This document shows positions 46,660-58,202 of a stretch of DNA of 64,000 nt, in pieces. The first letter of the stretch is position 1. The number at the start of each line of letters is the position of its first letter. Source of the DNA: Brachionus rotundiformis (Eukaryota > Rotifera > Eurotatoria > Ploima > Brachionidae). Below the pieces are notes generated by a model. That model did no database searches and was not told the DNA's origin. It worked only from the letters and a program-made list of their open reading frames with translations. The DNA lies in NCBI GenBank assembly GCA_016802295.1, contig JAESIW010000200.1, positions 1,035,807 through 1,099,806 of the forward strand, given 5' to 3'. Both the position numbers and the translations under genes were made by a program.

Positions 46660-47719
46660 CTATTCCAATTTGAGCACTTCAATAAAATAGTCACTGATGT
46701 GGTTAGTGTTTTTTATGTGAAAGTCTTTATTTTGTTTAATTTCCTTAATTAATGAATCTATGCTGATCAAATCAAAAAAAATGTCCAGCTGATTCTCAAT
46801 AAGCTGAAGTACATCGGCTATTATTTCTTGGGACTTGTTTGAAAGGGTTATGTGTGTAAAATGAGCGTCCACGAAGCAACTGAACAAATCCGTAATCTGC
46901 AAGATATTCGGACTGATTGTTTTGTGGTTTGTTTCCATTTTTTCTATCTCTGGACACTCTTGATTTACCTGACAGTTATCTTGGAAAGCTTTTTTTACAT
47001 TATTTTGTAAATATTGTAAACATAACTTTCAAAATTGAATAAAAAATTTAAAATATATATTTTTTCTTAAAACAAAATTCTTACAATAAATTCATTTGAC
47101 GATAGGCGTTTTAATTCTCCAGATAATAAATGATAGTCAAACTTTTTCTCAAACAAAATGTCTCTTTATTCGACTATTAAAATTTATTCTAAAATTTAAA
47201 TTTAAAAATTACAATTTTTGCTCAATCTCCAATGGTAATTTGGAAGATTCATCTTCTTTAAATTCGGTACCACTTTAAACAATTTAATTAACTAATTTAA
47301 AAAAATAATTAAAATTTACTTTAAGATAAACTTAATAAAATCAATTGCATGTGTCTCTTCTAGCAATTGGACATTCTCAACCAAAATTGTACATAGTTCC
47401 AAATCTTTTAGTTCAATAGCTTTTGACAAAAGTTGTCCTAAAAGTCTTGAAATAATGGATTTAAAAAGATAAAAAATAAAATCAGGCCTTACTTTGAAGG
47501 TATAAGCCCGGACAACTTAATAATACATTCTAAAATCAAATCTCGATCATCTATTTTTTTGTCATGGATGCATTTTTCAACATGTTCTTTAAATTTATAA
47601 AGACAGCTTGTATTCTTTGTTTCGACTATTTTGGAACATACCAATTTTAATTCATCAGCCTGTGAAGATTTATTAATTAAAAATAAAGTAAATAATAAAA
47701 AATACTCAACTATTTGCAT
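46660..47719 (-). CDS. Secreted protein of unknown family, about 285 residues
   Basis: Five exons join in phase: 47,719-47,493, 47,445-47,320, 47,272-47,213, 47,163-47,085 and 47,025-46,660, with introns of about 47-60 bases. An N-terminal signal peptide (MQIVEYFLLFTLFLINKSSQA) is followed by an all-helical-looking, Leu/Ile/Lys/Glu-rich protein. There are about nine cysteines after the signal (VCSKI, SCLYKF, KCIHDK, LECIIK, LCTILV, LCLQYL, DNCQ, ECPEI, SCFVDA). No membrane span follows. I do not recognise the family. Each single exon could be mistaken for a separate small ORF; the phase agreement across four introns is the main evidence for one gene. Confidence 0.6.
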
Positions 47720-48195
47720 TTTTTATATTTTATTAATTAGATAAAATTAATTTAAAAAAAAATTTTTTTATGCGATCGGATCATGCTTAAATTTAAAAAA
47801 AAATATACTAAATGCACTTTAAATTTGTCTTAGTATGTTTCTAAATTAATTTTCCATTTGAACTCAAAAAGAGTAAGTATTTTTTTTAATTAAGAAAAAT
47901 AATTAACCAAAAATTTCTAGCTTGCCTTTGTTATATAAAAATTTCAACTAAATTAAAGAAAAAATAGACAAAACTTCATTAAGTTTTATTAAGATTTTAT
48001 TTTCACTTTTAAGATTATCACATTGATAATTCGAATTTTTATTCTTGATTACTTTTTTTTATTTATTTAAAGCTTTTAATAACATAATTTTTGCTAAAAT
48101 TACATCTTTCTGCAAAACATTTCATTCAAATTTCTTTTTAATATATTTATATAAAAAATCTATAATATCCTATGCTATTTTATTTTTAAAAAAAA
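47720..48195. other. AT-rich interval, no gene seen
   Basis: Upstream flank of the secreted-protein gene. Nothing supportable was found. Confidence 0.45.
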
Positions 48196-48383
48196 GTATC
48201 ATTTACACGTATTTTACGACGGTGCCATCGTCTTTTATATTATCATTAATTCAAATTCTAAATAATAAGCATTCAGAATGCTACATTCAGAATGTATCAT
48301 TTACACATATTTTACGACGGTGCCATCGTCTTTTATATTATCATTAATTCAAATTCTAAATAATAAGCATTCAGAATGCTACA
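48196..48383. repeat. 98-bp tandem duplication
   Basis: The unit starting GTATCATTTACACGTATTTT is repeated after exactly 98 bases with one visible mismatch (ACGTATT versus ACATATT). The second copy ends about 90 bases in. No coding content is apparent. Confidence 0.92.
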
Positions 48384-51300
48384 AATTCTTAGAATAAGTT
48401 AAAAAATTAGAATTATAATATTTAAATAATGAAATAATATTATTTTATTATTTTAAAATTTTTTTTAAAATCAATATAAGATAAAAGAGCAATAAGCAAT
48501 TAATTAAAATTGGAAATCATTGTGACATGTGCTGATTAAATTTAAAGTTAAATATAAACTAACCATTTAATAATAAAAAATCATTTAGTCTAATATTTTC
48601 TTGAGTTGTCTTTTTCTTGTTCAAAAATGACTAAAAACAACAAAACTTGACGCTTCAATGAATCATAAAAATGTAGAGCTAATGTAAAAGGATTCGCTGA
48701 ATTTTTCCAACCATCTAATTTAACTTATAAGCATAGGTATTTTATTATTAGATGTGGGAAATTATTATATTAATATATTTGTTTATATATAATTGATTTG
48801 TTGTTAGCTAAAGTATTCTGAATCAAAATTATTTTGATAAATATCAGAAGAATTCAATTCTTCAATCATTTTTACTTTTTAATTAAAAAAGACTTAAGCT
48901 CAGATTTAGCAACCAATACTTATGATATTAGTTACATTTATTTTCTGTTTTTAAAGTAGAAAGGTATAAAAAATAGCAGTAAATTTTTACTCATTTTAAG
49001 ATATTTACCTTTATAATTTAAAAATCTTTATTAAAATTTAATGACTGGAAAATTATCACGTTGACGAATTATATGTTAAAAAAATATATTTTTGTAAAAT
49101 TTTGATTCATGTTTTATATACCAAAAACCAAGATGTACATTTTTGAAGAAAAAATTTGAATGTTTTTAATTAAATAATTAAAATATTACTCAAAATTGAT
49201 ACCAAGAGAGTCAATAATAAGAATCGTTTAGTTTTCTTATGATTAAAAGGTGCAAGTGTTCTCAAATACAATTGATTTGATAACATTTTCTACGTTTATT
49301 TTATTATTTATTTTCTAGTTTAAATTTAAATTGCGTATTTGACTACACTAATCCAAGGTCTAGTTTCTCAAAACTGATAAATATATTCTAATCTTTTTTT
49401 AGACTAAACTGTCATTTTAATTTCCTCGATTTTGGAAACTTAAATCTCTTCGAAGTAGAAAAATAATAATAAATACAATCAGCTGAAAGATTTACGTACA
49501 TCTTGTTCTCACAATTCAACTTTAATTTCATATTTTTCTGTGATAATTATCAGATATTTTATTGCTAACAATTTATTACGGAAATCAGCGAGGTTTTTAC
49601 CATTTATAATTCCATCATTAATTTAATCAGAACTATTCGACACTAAATAATCTAACTAAGCTAAAAAAATTCAATTTCTATTTGAGGTTTTTCATTCATT
49701 AAAATTCTTTCTTTAATTTAAGTCTATCTGAGCTAAAAATATCAATTTCCGAGAATACAAGGCTGGCTGATTGTGTTTATTTAATAAAATAGAACTTTTT
49801 ATAAATTCAAAATATTATAAACCGATTTATTATTTTTTTGTAAATAACTTTTAAAACACTTAAATAAAGAAATAAGTTAAAATTTAATTAAATAATTTTT
49901 TTGAATTAAAATTGTCGCCATTTCAATATATCAGTTTAAAATTTTTTAAAAGTGTTTCTATGACATTAGGACTGAATTCACAAAATTTCATCAAAAATTT
50001 GTTTGTATTATGAATAAATTCTAACTTAAGTTTATTAAAAAAGATTTGACTAAGGCTTTTATTTTAAAAAATTATTTTAAAAAGATTGGTAAGTAAATCG
50101 TTCAAAACTTTGATTTAAAGGTATCTTTTTTTTTTGTAAAAACACTCTTTTAGGAAATTAATATGAAATTTTTTAATCAAAATAATTTAAAATTTTTCTT
50201 TTAAAATAATTCAAAAGCTTAGTTAAGTTATTCTTTTAACCAAAGTTTTTTCGCCGAGCTTCTTTCTCATTCATATGACCAAGCTTAGTTATTGATAGAA
50301 GTAATTTATTTTAAAAAGAAAAAGTTAATTTTTTTTCAATGATAATAGATTAAATATAAATTTTAACTGAAATTTTATCTCTCAAACAATTTAGCTTAAG
50401 TGAGCTTATCTGGATCACATGACAAAAAACATATTAATTGCTCAGCAGTAATTGACGACTTCATGAATACATTTTAGTCATTTTTAAATTTGATTGAATC
50501 AAAATTTTAAAAGGCTTTTATCAACGCGTCTCAAATATTAAAATTCAAGCAGTTAAGTAATTATCCTTTTGTAATTAGGCTTATTTTAGAGAGCAACTTG
50601 ATCACCATGGATATTTTCATAATAATTAGTGTGAAAATACATCTTGAGCAATCATGTTTTGTACGCCATCGAAAACTTGGTTAACTTTGACTTGGATTTT
50701 TTTACATTATGCTTATTTAAACAATTATGTCGATAAAATTTAAATATCAAAAAGCATATTCAAATAAAAATACCTTTTTTTTTTATTTTTGCCAAAAATA
50801 CATTTGAGAATTAGAATAAATTTTCTAAGGTTAAAAACATGATTCATTCCCGTAATCAAACTTAAGACTAGACTATAATTTTCATCTAAATTAGTTGTAT
50901 TTTAACTGCGAAATTTGGAAAAAATAAATTACAGCTATAATTTTAGTCATGGTTTTTATTTTTTTTAATATTTAGAAAAATTAATTTATTTTTTCATTTT
51001 TTTTGTTCATAACAATAAAAAAAACGCCACCCGTTTTTTGCTTAAAGGTAATTTGTTCTAAAGACAAATTGAATACACAAATTTATTTTTTGTTATATTG
51101 CAATTATAAAGTTTCTGATTCCTCATTAAAAAAACAAATTTCAAATTATGCTTGCAAGCAACTAGATGAGATTTCTTTGAAATTTTTATTTTATAATAAA
51201 ACCTAACGCCTTTATGTTTGGCCCCAATCTTAAATTTGATTTTCTTTTTCAGGACTATTAAATAATTTGCTCTACTTTAATATTGTGCCATCTCAAAACC

Positions 51301-51398
51301 GGTCCAATTTCAGAATTTTAGTCTTTAAATGGTTTTTACCAAGCTATTAATTTGCACGCGGTAGTATTTTCAAATTTTTAACTCGCTAAAAAATATAT
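48384..51398. other. AT-rich interval, no gene seen
   Basis: No supported exon, RNA gene or repeat. The right end is the likely promoter of the bZIP gene; a less AT-rich patch is at 51,210-51,390. Confidence 0.5.
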
Positions 51399-52872
51399 AT
51401 GGATTCAAATGCTCGAAATGAGTCAAATAGCATCACGTTTGGCATAGATAAAAAACCATGTATCTTGGACACACCGCAAGTGAGCAGTTTTACCCATGAG
51501 AATCAATTTGAAGAATCATTTCGAGTAATTTAAAACTCTAATGAGCTTCTAGGGGCTAATTGTTCTTTGAAATCTTTAAAGAAAGCCACAATCGCGCTGG
51601 ACAACCAAGAGCAGAATGTCGAGCCATTTGCACCAGTGCCAAAGCTAGACACCACTGTACCTATGATTGGCTCGGAGAACAAAGCGCCCAAAAAGAGCAT
51701 CCTGTTCAGAACCATATCACAAATAGAGCTAGAACGGCAAGAGTAATCTCTCGCCATCTAAAAATAATTTTTTCTATCTATTTAAAATTCAGGGCCATAA
51801 AGCAAGCCGAAAGCCTATCGGAAAAAAATAACCCTAAGTGTCCGGAAGGCACAGGCGAGCCAACTAATCTGGCTTTGGCCGAATTGTTTAAACCAAAAAA
51901 GGTTGGAAACATGTCTCAATTAAATGGCCACAAGAATATTGAGGTAATAATCATATCATTAACAACTCTGATATTAAAAATAAGATTTCTATTTTAAAAA
52001 TTTAATTTTCATTTTATTCTAAAATAAAATTTAATTACATAGTAAAAAAATTGTAATTTAAACTAGTCAAGAAAAATAATAAAATTAAGATAATTTTTTT
52101 ATTTAAAGATTGATGATTCCAAAGATGTTAAGCGAGAAGCAATAAGTCTGAACAGTTCACTTGATTCGAATCCAAAACGACTAAGATATGGTATTTAATT
52201 TAAAAATTTTTTAAATAATTAAAATAATTTTTAAATTTATTAAGAAAATTTTGCTGACGAGCAAGGAAGTCCATTTCCTTATGGTAATTTCCTACTTTTT
52301 GGTTAATTAATTAATTTTTTTTGTTAATTATTAGCAAAAGCCGAGTCTATTTATTCGAACTCGTCGTCCTCTTTTGATGATATTGTTTCGTCAAGTGATC
52401 AGACTGATGAAAAAAAAATTAAAAAGTTAGTGAAGGATAAAAAATTTGTTCTCTTGGCAAATAAAATTTTTAAACCAGAAAAAGATCAATTGAGATGAAC
52501 ACAGAAGAACGAAAAAACCAAATTAGAATAAGCAATCGAGAAGCAGCCAGGCGGTGCAGAGAGCGCAAGCGAAAGTATATTGACTTTTTGGAAAACAAAA
52601 TTCGCATCCTGGAGTCCAAGAATGAAGAATTGACTGTAATTTTTGCCAAAGAAAGTCCTTTTAGTTAATGACTATTTTCCATTAAGAAAGAAAACTCAGA
52701 GCTAAAAAAACAGTACAAGTCTTCGAATGGCCATTCTCAGTCGATTCCTATTATTTTGAACGTTCCGAACCAAGCAAGCAATCAAATCCTGCTCAATTTG
52801 CAGGATAAGAGTTGTCATGATAGCCAGAACTTACAGAAAGTCTACCAAATGCTCATGTCAACAAGCAGATAA
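51399..52872 (+). CDS. CREB/ATF-type bZIP transcription factor
   Basis: Eight exons join in phase: 51,399-51,524, 51,582-51,742, 51,793-51,943, 52,109-52,190, 52,245-52,283, 52,335-52,425, 52,479-52,635 and 52,687-52,872, giving about 330 residues. The basic region SNREAARRCRERKRKYIDF (about residues 235-253) has the N-x2-A-A-x2-C/S-R core of bZIP proteins, closest in style to CREB/ATF. A short zipper follows (LENKIRILESKNEEL, KENSELKKQY). The N-terminal part is charged and Ser-rich with no known domain. The C-terminus is Gln/Asn-rich. The acceptor of exon 2 (CTTTAAAG at 51,581) was chosen because it alone keeps the phase. The target genes and the exact subfamily cannot be fixed. Confidence 0.8.
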
Positions 52873-55767
52873 ATCAACAGTTTACTTTGCAACGAAGCCA
52901 AGCAAGTGAAATTTTAGTTATGTAAATATATCAAATAGTAAATTACGAAGTTAATTTAGTTTTTAATAATTATATTTTTTTAAATTTTAAAACAAATTTT
53001 GAAGAAATTAAGTGCTTAACCGGTGAATAATTTTTTTTAAATTAAATAAAAAAATTTTAGTTTTTTGTTTATTTAATTTATTTGTTAGTTTGAAAACTTA
53101 TCATTTAATTGAAAATATAATTTTTGATTTGAAAATATTAAATTAAAATAAAATTTTTAAATTTTAAAATGTTAAAAAAATTTAATACTTTTTTGTTTAA
53201 CCTATAATTGTACTTAATCATGTGACAGATATTTCAAAACTATAAATTTACATTTTTATAATTAAAATTTTTACCAAAAAGTCATTTAACCATACGTATA
53301 TATCAGAATGTAGTTAATGAGACCTTACATCCCCGCTTTTGATTTTGATATTCAAAAAACTAATGGCATAGTTATAAATAAGAAAAAAAAATTTAAATAT
53401 CAATTAAATTTTAATTAATTACATCCAGCAAATTTTTTATTTAACATTTAGAAGTTAGAAATTATTTTCAAAAAAAATTAATTGTCGAAATTAATCAAAT
53501 AAATTTAGCTATAAAAAAATTTTTTTTAATGAAAATTGTTCTTAGAGAAACTCCTTTAGAGCTAAATAACTCATTTAATGTTAGAAATTGATTTAATAAA
53601 TGCGTCATTAAACTAAGTACATTTAAAAAGTTAGATTTGATTATTAAGTTTACATTTTGGTAAACCTGACGCATTTGGAAACTGTGCAGTATACTAAATT
53701 CTTGTAGTCTTTGAGGGTTTTTTATAAGAACAAACATCATTTATAGAAAACACACTTCAAAATTCAAAAATTTTAAATTTTAAGTTTAAATTTTAAAAGA
53801 ATTAATTTGAGAATATATTAGAAGAATAACATGAGCAATCTGTATAACTTAATTATTTGAATTTTGGTTAATAATAAAGCTGCTTTAAAAGCAAAAATCA
53901 GCGAATATATCTGATTTCTTTTGCTTAATTAATTAAATAATTTTCTTGTCAGAGAATGTTTTTCAAACAAAAATATAATTATTTATTCTATGGTTCTTTT
54001 ATTTACTCTAAAAGAAAAAAAACAAAAAATAAAATTAAAGTCTTTAATTTTGATGATTTCGGATTACTTGGAAAAACTTATTAAATGGTTTGCTTAAATT
54101 ATTAAATATTTTATTGTTATCTTTGGCTTGAAAATACCAATCAACAATTAATACCAACAATGAAAAAAAATTTCTTAATCTATTTTGATTATTGCTTCCA
54201 AAAAATTAAGGAATGTAATACAAATTATTTTGCTGTTTAATGTCTATTTGATATCTATTTGAATTGTTGATTGTATTTTAATTGTTGGTTTACGGAATCG
54301 CAATTAGGAACTTATTATTATAATTAATTAGGTAGAATTTTCTATATTTTTTTATTCATGTTTTTATTATTTTCTCAATATTCAATATTACCAACAAAAA
54401 AGTCAGGGATTTAGCCACAAACTGATTAAAAATAATTAAGCAAATAATTCACATGGTTTGATTTGGCCCGTCGTAATTATTGTGATAGAAAACTAAATAT
54501 TTTTAATTGACTAAATATTCAATTATAAAAACTTTTTTTTTATTAAAATTTTTTTTCATTTATTTGGTTAAATTAATTCAATTAACTGCGAAGTATTTGA
54601 TTTGAAAATTAGGGGTATCACAAATAAATTGAACATTGATCTATGCCATGCCTTTATAATAATAAATTCTAGTATTTATCTCTGTTTTTTTAACCAAAAT
54701 TACATTATAAAAGTTCTAATTAAAAATTTAAAGAATTAATTCTAAATTTTGAGATGTATTAATAAAAGAAAAAAGTTTAGATTCAAAATGCTGGACTAAA
54801 TTTTCGAAAAAAACGATAGAAAAGTTTAATTTTTTATCTATTTTAGAAAATAATTAAAAAAAATTAAACTAAAACAATCGAATAATATTTTGATATCTAC
54901 TTTATAAACTATCTGATTATTTTTAAAAAAAATGAAGAATCTAGGCTTACGAATTATTGAAAAACTCTTTTTAATGCTGCTGAATATATTTACATAGACT
55001 AGATGGGCTGAATTTATATCTTTTATTTGAAAAGAAAATAATAATTAAGAGTTAATAAATAAAAACTTCAAATCAAGATTTATATCAAAAAATACCACTT
55101 TAAAAGTGTATAATTTCAAAAAATATTCTTTTTAAAAAATGATAAAATCTGCTCGAGAGCACTTGAAAACAAGCACTTAATTATCTCTATTGAGTCTAAT
55201 CCGACTCGATAAAGATTAACCACGATTCATACAAGTTTTTTGTATATTGTTTAACTTTTGGAATTTGTTGAAATTTAATAAACATTTAATCATCATTTTT
55301 TCTCATTGAAAAATTTAGATTAGAAAAGATTTATCAAAATAAATAATAGTGCGTGTCAAAAACTAGAAAAATATTGTTGAAGCCTAATTTTATAATTAAG
55401 ATTGATTCGAATTTTATGATCGAATTGACCAATGTTTCTTATAAAGTAGGCGTTATTAAAAGAAACAAAGATAAAGCAAAAATTCTTATAACCTGTATCA
55501 AATTTTTTCTGGTATCTAAAATTGCATTTTTATTCTTATCTTTATTAAAATCAAATTAATTTTCATTAGAGTCATAGAATCAAGAGCAACCGTGAGTGTT
55601 TACCAAAACGCAATTAATCATTTTATCTTTCATTTACATGCAATTCCTCAAAACGTAATTGAAAAGGAATCTGAACCTTAGGAAATATATAAATTAAAAA
55701 TAAATATTGTATAGAAATTAAATTACTCAAACAAGTTTTTAAAAAATCCAAAAGCCTTTTCATTACA
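52873..55767. other. AT-rich interval, no gene seen
   Basis: Contains the bZIP 3' UTR (AATAAA near 53,045) and the promoter of the ligand gene to the right. Nothing else is supportable. Confidence 0.5.
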
Positions 55768-56671
55768 ATGATAAGATTATTTTTTTTATTTTTTATTCTT
55801 TGTGGCATTACCATTGCCCAGAAAAATACTAAATTACTATCGACTAAGGTAAAAAAGAATTATTTAAATTAAATAACATTAATTTAAATTTTTTCCAGTC
55901 TAAAGAAGATCTAATCAAAGATTTGTTTAAAGCAGATGGTCTTGCGGACTTGGCCAAAATGGGAGTCCGATTCAGTAAGTTTGACTAATTGAGTTTGAAA
56001 AAAAAATAAAATGTTATCAAGTGCATAAGCCGATGGGGCTGGCGGGTCGAACTAGCTCTCAAAGCTTGGCTGATGCTAAAGAAGCAACTCCTGGCAAATG
56101 CGACCCAAAGCCTGTGTGTATAACCAATCCGTTGTCTTCGGACCTAAAGTCAAATGACCAAATTGCTTATCCACCATGTATTAACATCCACCGATGTGAC
56201 GGATGTTGCCCATCAAACGAAGAATGTGTGGCCATAAAAACCGAGGAGCTAAAACTAAAGAACGTGGCTGTTCTAGCCTTGCAAAATGGTCAGGTGGCCG
56301 GATATGTAGGTGATGTGATCACAGTGACCAATCATACAGAATGTGAATGCCAATGCAAGTGGAGAAATGACAATGATTGCAAAAAGCAAAATCCCTACTT
56401 TGTCAAGCATCCGTATGCTTGTGAATGTGTATGCGCTGACCATTTATTTTGTGGTCCACTACATCATTTTGATAGAGATTCATGTGACTGTAAATGCCAT
56501 AACAAATTTAGTTTGAGCGAGCAGAGTTGTAAGGCACGGGGATACAGCTGGAATAATCATTTGTGCAGGTACGATTTAAAATTTAAATATTTTTCTTATT
56601 TATCTATTTAATTCTCAAGATGTGATATGGTCAAGACTCACATATCAGTAGCAGAAGTTGATTTTAATTAA
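55768..56671 (+). CDS. Pvf: PDGF/VEGF-family secreted ligand
   Basis: Four exons join in phase: 55,768-55,848, 55,899-55,974, 56,022-56,568 and 56,620-56,671, giving about 251 residues. A signal peptide (MIRLFFLFFILCGITIA) is followed by a short pro-region. The cystine-knot domain has the family signature PPCINIHRCDGCC, preceded by CDPKPVC and followed by ECECQC. After it comes a second cysteine-rich part (CECVCADHLFCG, CDCKCHNKF, CRCD), as in VEGF-C/D and insect Pvf proteins. Members are disulfide-linked dimers that activate PVR/VEGFR-type receptor tyrosine kinases in cell migration, survival and vessel or haemocyte development. The gene appears intact. Confidence 0.9.
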
Positions 56672-56880
56672 ATTATTTATTAATAACAATTATTTTATTG
56701 ATTTTTCGTTTTATTTTTTATTTTTTTAAATTTGATTATTTTTTAATCATAAAAATTTAATAAAAATTCAGATATGCTTTTTATTTAACTGTGATTTTTG
56801 AATTAAACTATGATAAAAGATATTTAAAAAATGAATGAATCAGTTCATCATCAATTGTTTTTCCACTTTTTCTTATCTTC
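56672..56880. other. Short AT-rich gap with the ligand 3' end
   Basis: An AATAAA-like signal lies near 56,758. Nothing else is seen. Confidence 0.4.
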
Positions 56881-57040
56881 AGGAAATCGACTCAAACTGG
56901 AGAACTTACGCTGCTTTGGAAGCAGGCTTTTGTTACTCCATTTCACAAGGGTGGTTCTAAATTATCACCAAAGAATTATCGTCCAGTGTTGTTAACCAGT
57001 TTAATTTGCAAGTTACTTGATAGTCTGGTAAAATATTAGT
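56881..57040 (+). pseudogene. LINE reverse transcriptase fragment
   Basis: A frame of about fifty codons reads LTLLWKQAFVTPFHKGGSK, then NYRPVLLTSLICKLLD. This is the conserved start of the RT domain in jockey/L2/CR1-type non-LTR retrotransposons (W..A.V.P..K.G....NYRP..LTS..CK..E). Both ends are cut off. It lies just downstream of the ligand gene. Confidence 0.8.
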
Positions 57041-57117
57041 AAAATTGGTTTAAATTAACTGAAGGTTATAAATAGAAATTAAAAATATTGAAAAAAAAAT
57101 TCTACTTTAAAAAATGG

Positions 57118-57430
57118 ACTCAGAACAGCTACCCTGCTGAAAAGAGATAAGAGTGGTGGCAGCCACATGCACATACGAAGAATTTCACGTAGTCTGCACA
57201 ATGAGAATCTTCTGTACAGCTGACCTTCTGCAGGTAGATGTAACTTTGGGAGCCTTAAGTTAAGACTTTTTATAAAAACAAAAAAGTCTTTTAGTATGTT
57301 GTTCCAAACTTAACTAAATAGTTGCCAAGTTCGCAGCCATTGATGAGTGGCGCTGTTTATGATGAAAGTCCCACTGACTTGAGGAAAAGCGCCGTCATAA
57401 CTCTGCCTAAGTCAAGCCTAGAAAAAAAAG
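57118..57430. repeat. GC-richer unclassified segment, repeat candidate
   Basis: The block is much less AT-rich than its surroundings (for example CAGCTACCCTGCTG, GTGGCAGCCACATGCAC, ATGAGTGGCGCTGTTT) and has no open frame. Its place right after the RT fragment suggests a non-coding part of the same or another retroelement. A single window cannot show whether it is repeated. Confidence 0.35.
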
Positions 57431-58194
57431 AAGGGTGGCATAAGAATAATTAATTTTGCTTAAATTTATAACTTACATGCAAAAGTTTTATTTAGATTAA
57501 AAATACAATTTTTCAATTAATTCAAGGATAATTTTCTTTTAATAATAATAAATAATAATGTACCAATAAAGTTGTAAATACAAAAGGTATTAGTTTGTTT
57601 TAATATTTATAGTTTTTGTAAAAAATATTTTTTTAAATTTTTTGGTTTTTGAATGTGATCTAAATTAAAAAAATCCCTTTATCATGAAAACTAAGTCTAA
57701 ATAAAATTCAAAACAATTTATTATTTGGTATATATAATTAGTGACGTGGTGTGAACTAATGACTAGTTTAGGCTCTTAGAATTAAGGAATCTCCTAAGGA
57801 ATCTTTGATTATGTATCTGAGTTGTTTTAATTGATTGACTTGTCACTGGTTTCGGTTCTATCTAAACGTGTATATTTTCATTTATTTTTGCCTTTTTTTG
57901 TGATATTTTTCTTCAATAAATACATTTTTACTTTAACAAACTTATGCAATCAGAGTACCTATGCCCAATAAAGGACAAAAGATGCGTTAATCTGGAGCAA
58001 ATAATGGTCCGTCAACATACAATCATAAAAAATAAATGGACATGAGGAATAAATTAGTTTTGTAAAATATATTTATAGTTTTATAGATTTATGGAGACTT
58101 TATTGAATATCAAAAAAAAATGTTGCTATTCTGTGATAGTTTTTTTAAAAATTAGTTTTTAAATTTTTGTTATTTTTTGGTCAGGCTTTCTAGT
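57431..58194. other. AT-rich interval, no gene seen
   Basis: No gene. At its right edge TCTAGTGTTAA (58,189-58,199) matches the end of the piggyBac-type MITE at 35,519-35,733 and may be a solo end of a related element. Confidence 0.4.
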
Positions 58195-58202
58195 GTTAAA
58201 AG

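Noticed and set aside
46660..46938. A separate short minus-strand gene starting METNHKTIS
   Set aside because: The frame is open well upstream of that Met to a good acceptor at 47,026, and phases match four more exons ending in a signal peptide, so it is the last exon of a larger gene.
51003..51206. Plus-strand frame of 67 codons before the bZIP gene
   Set aside because: It is composed of A/T-driven Lys, Phe and Leu runs, with no splice link to the bZIP exons.
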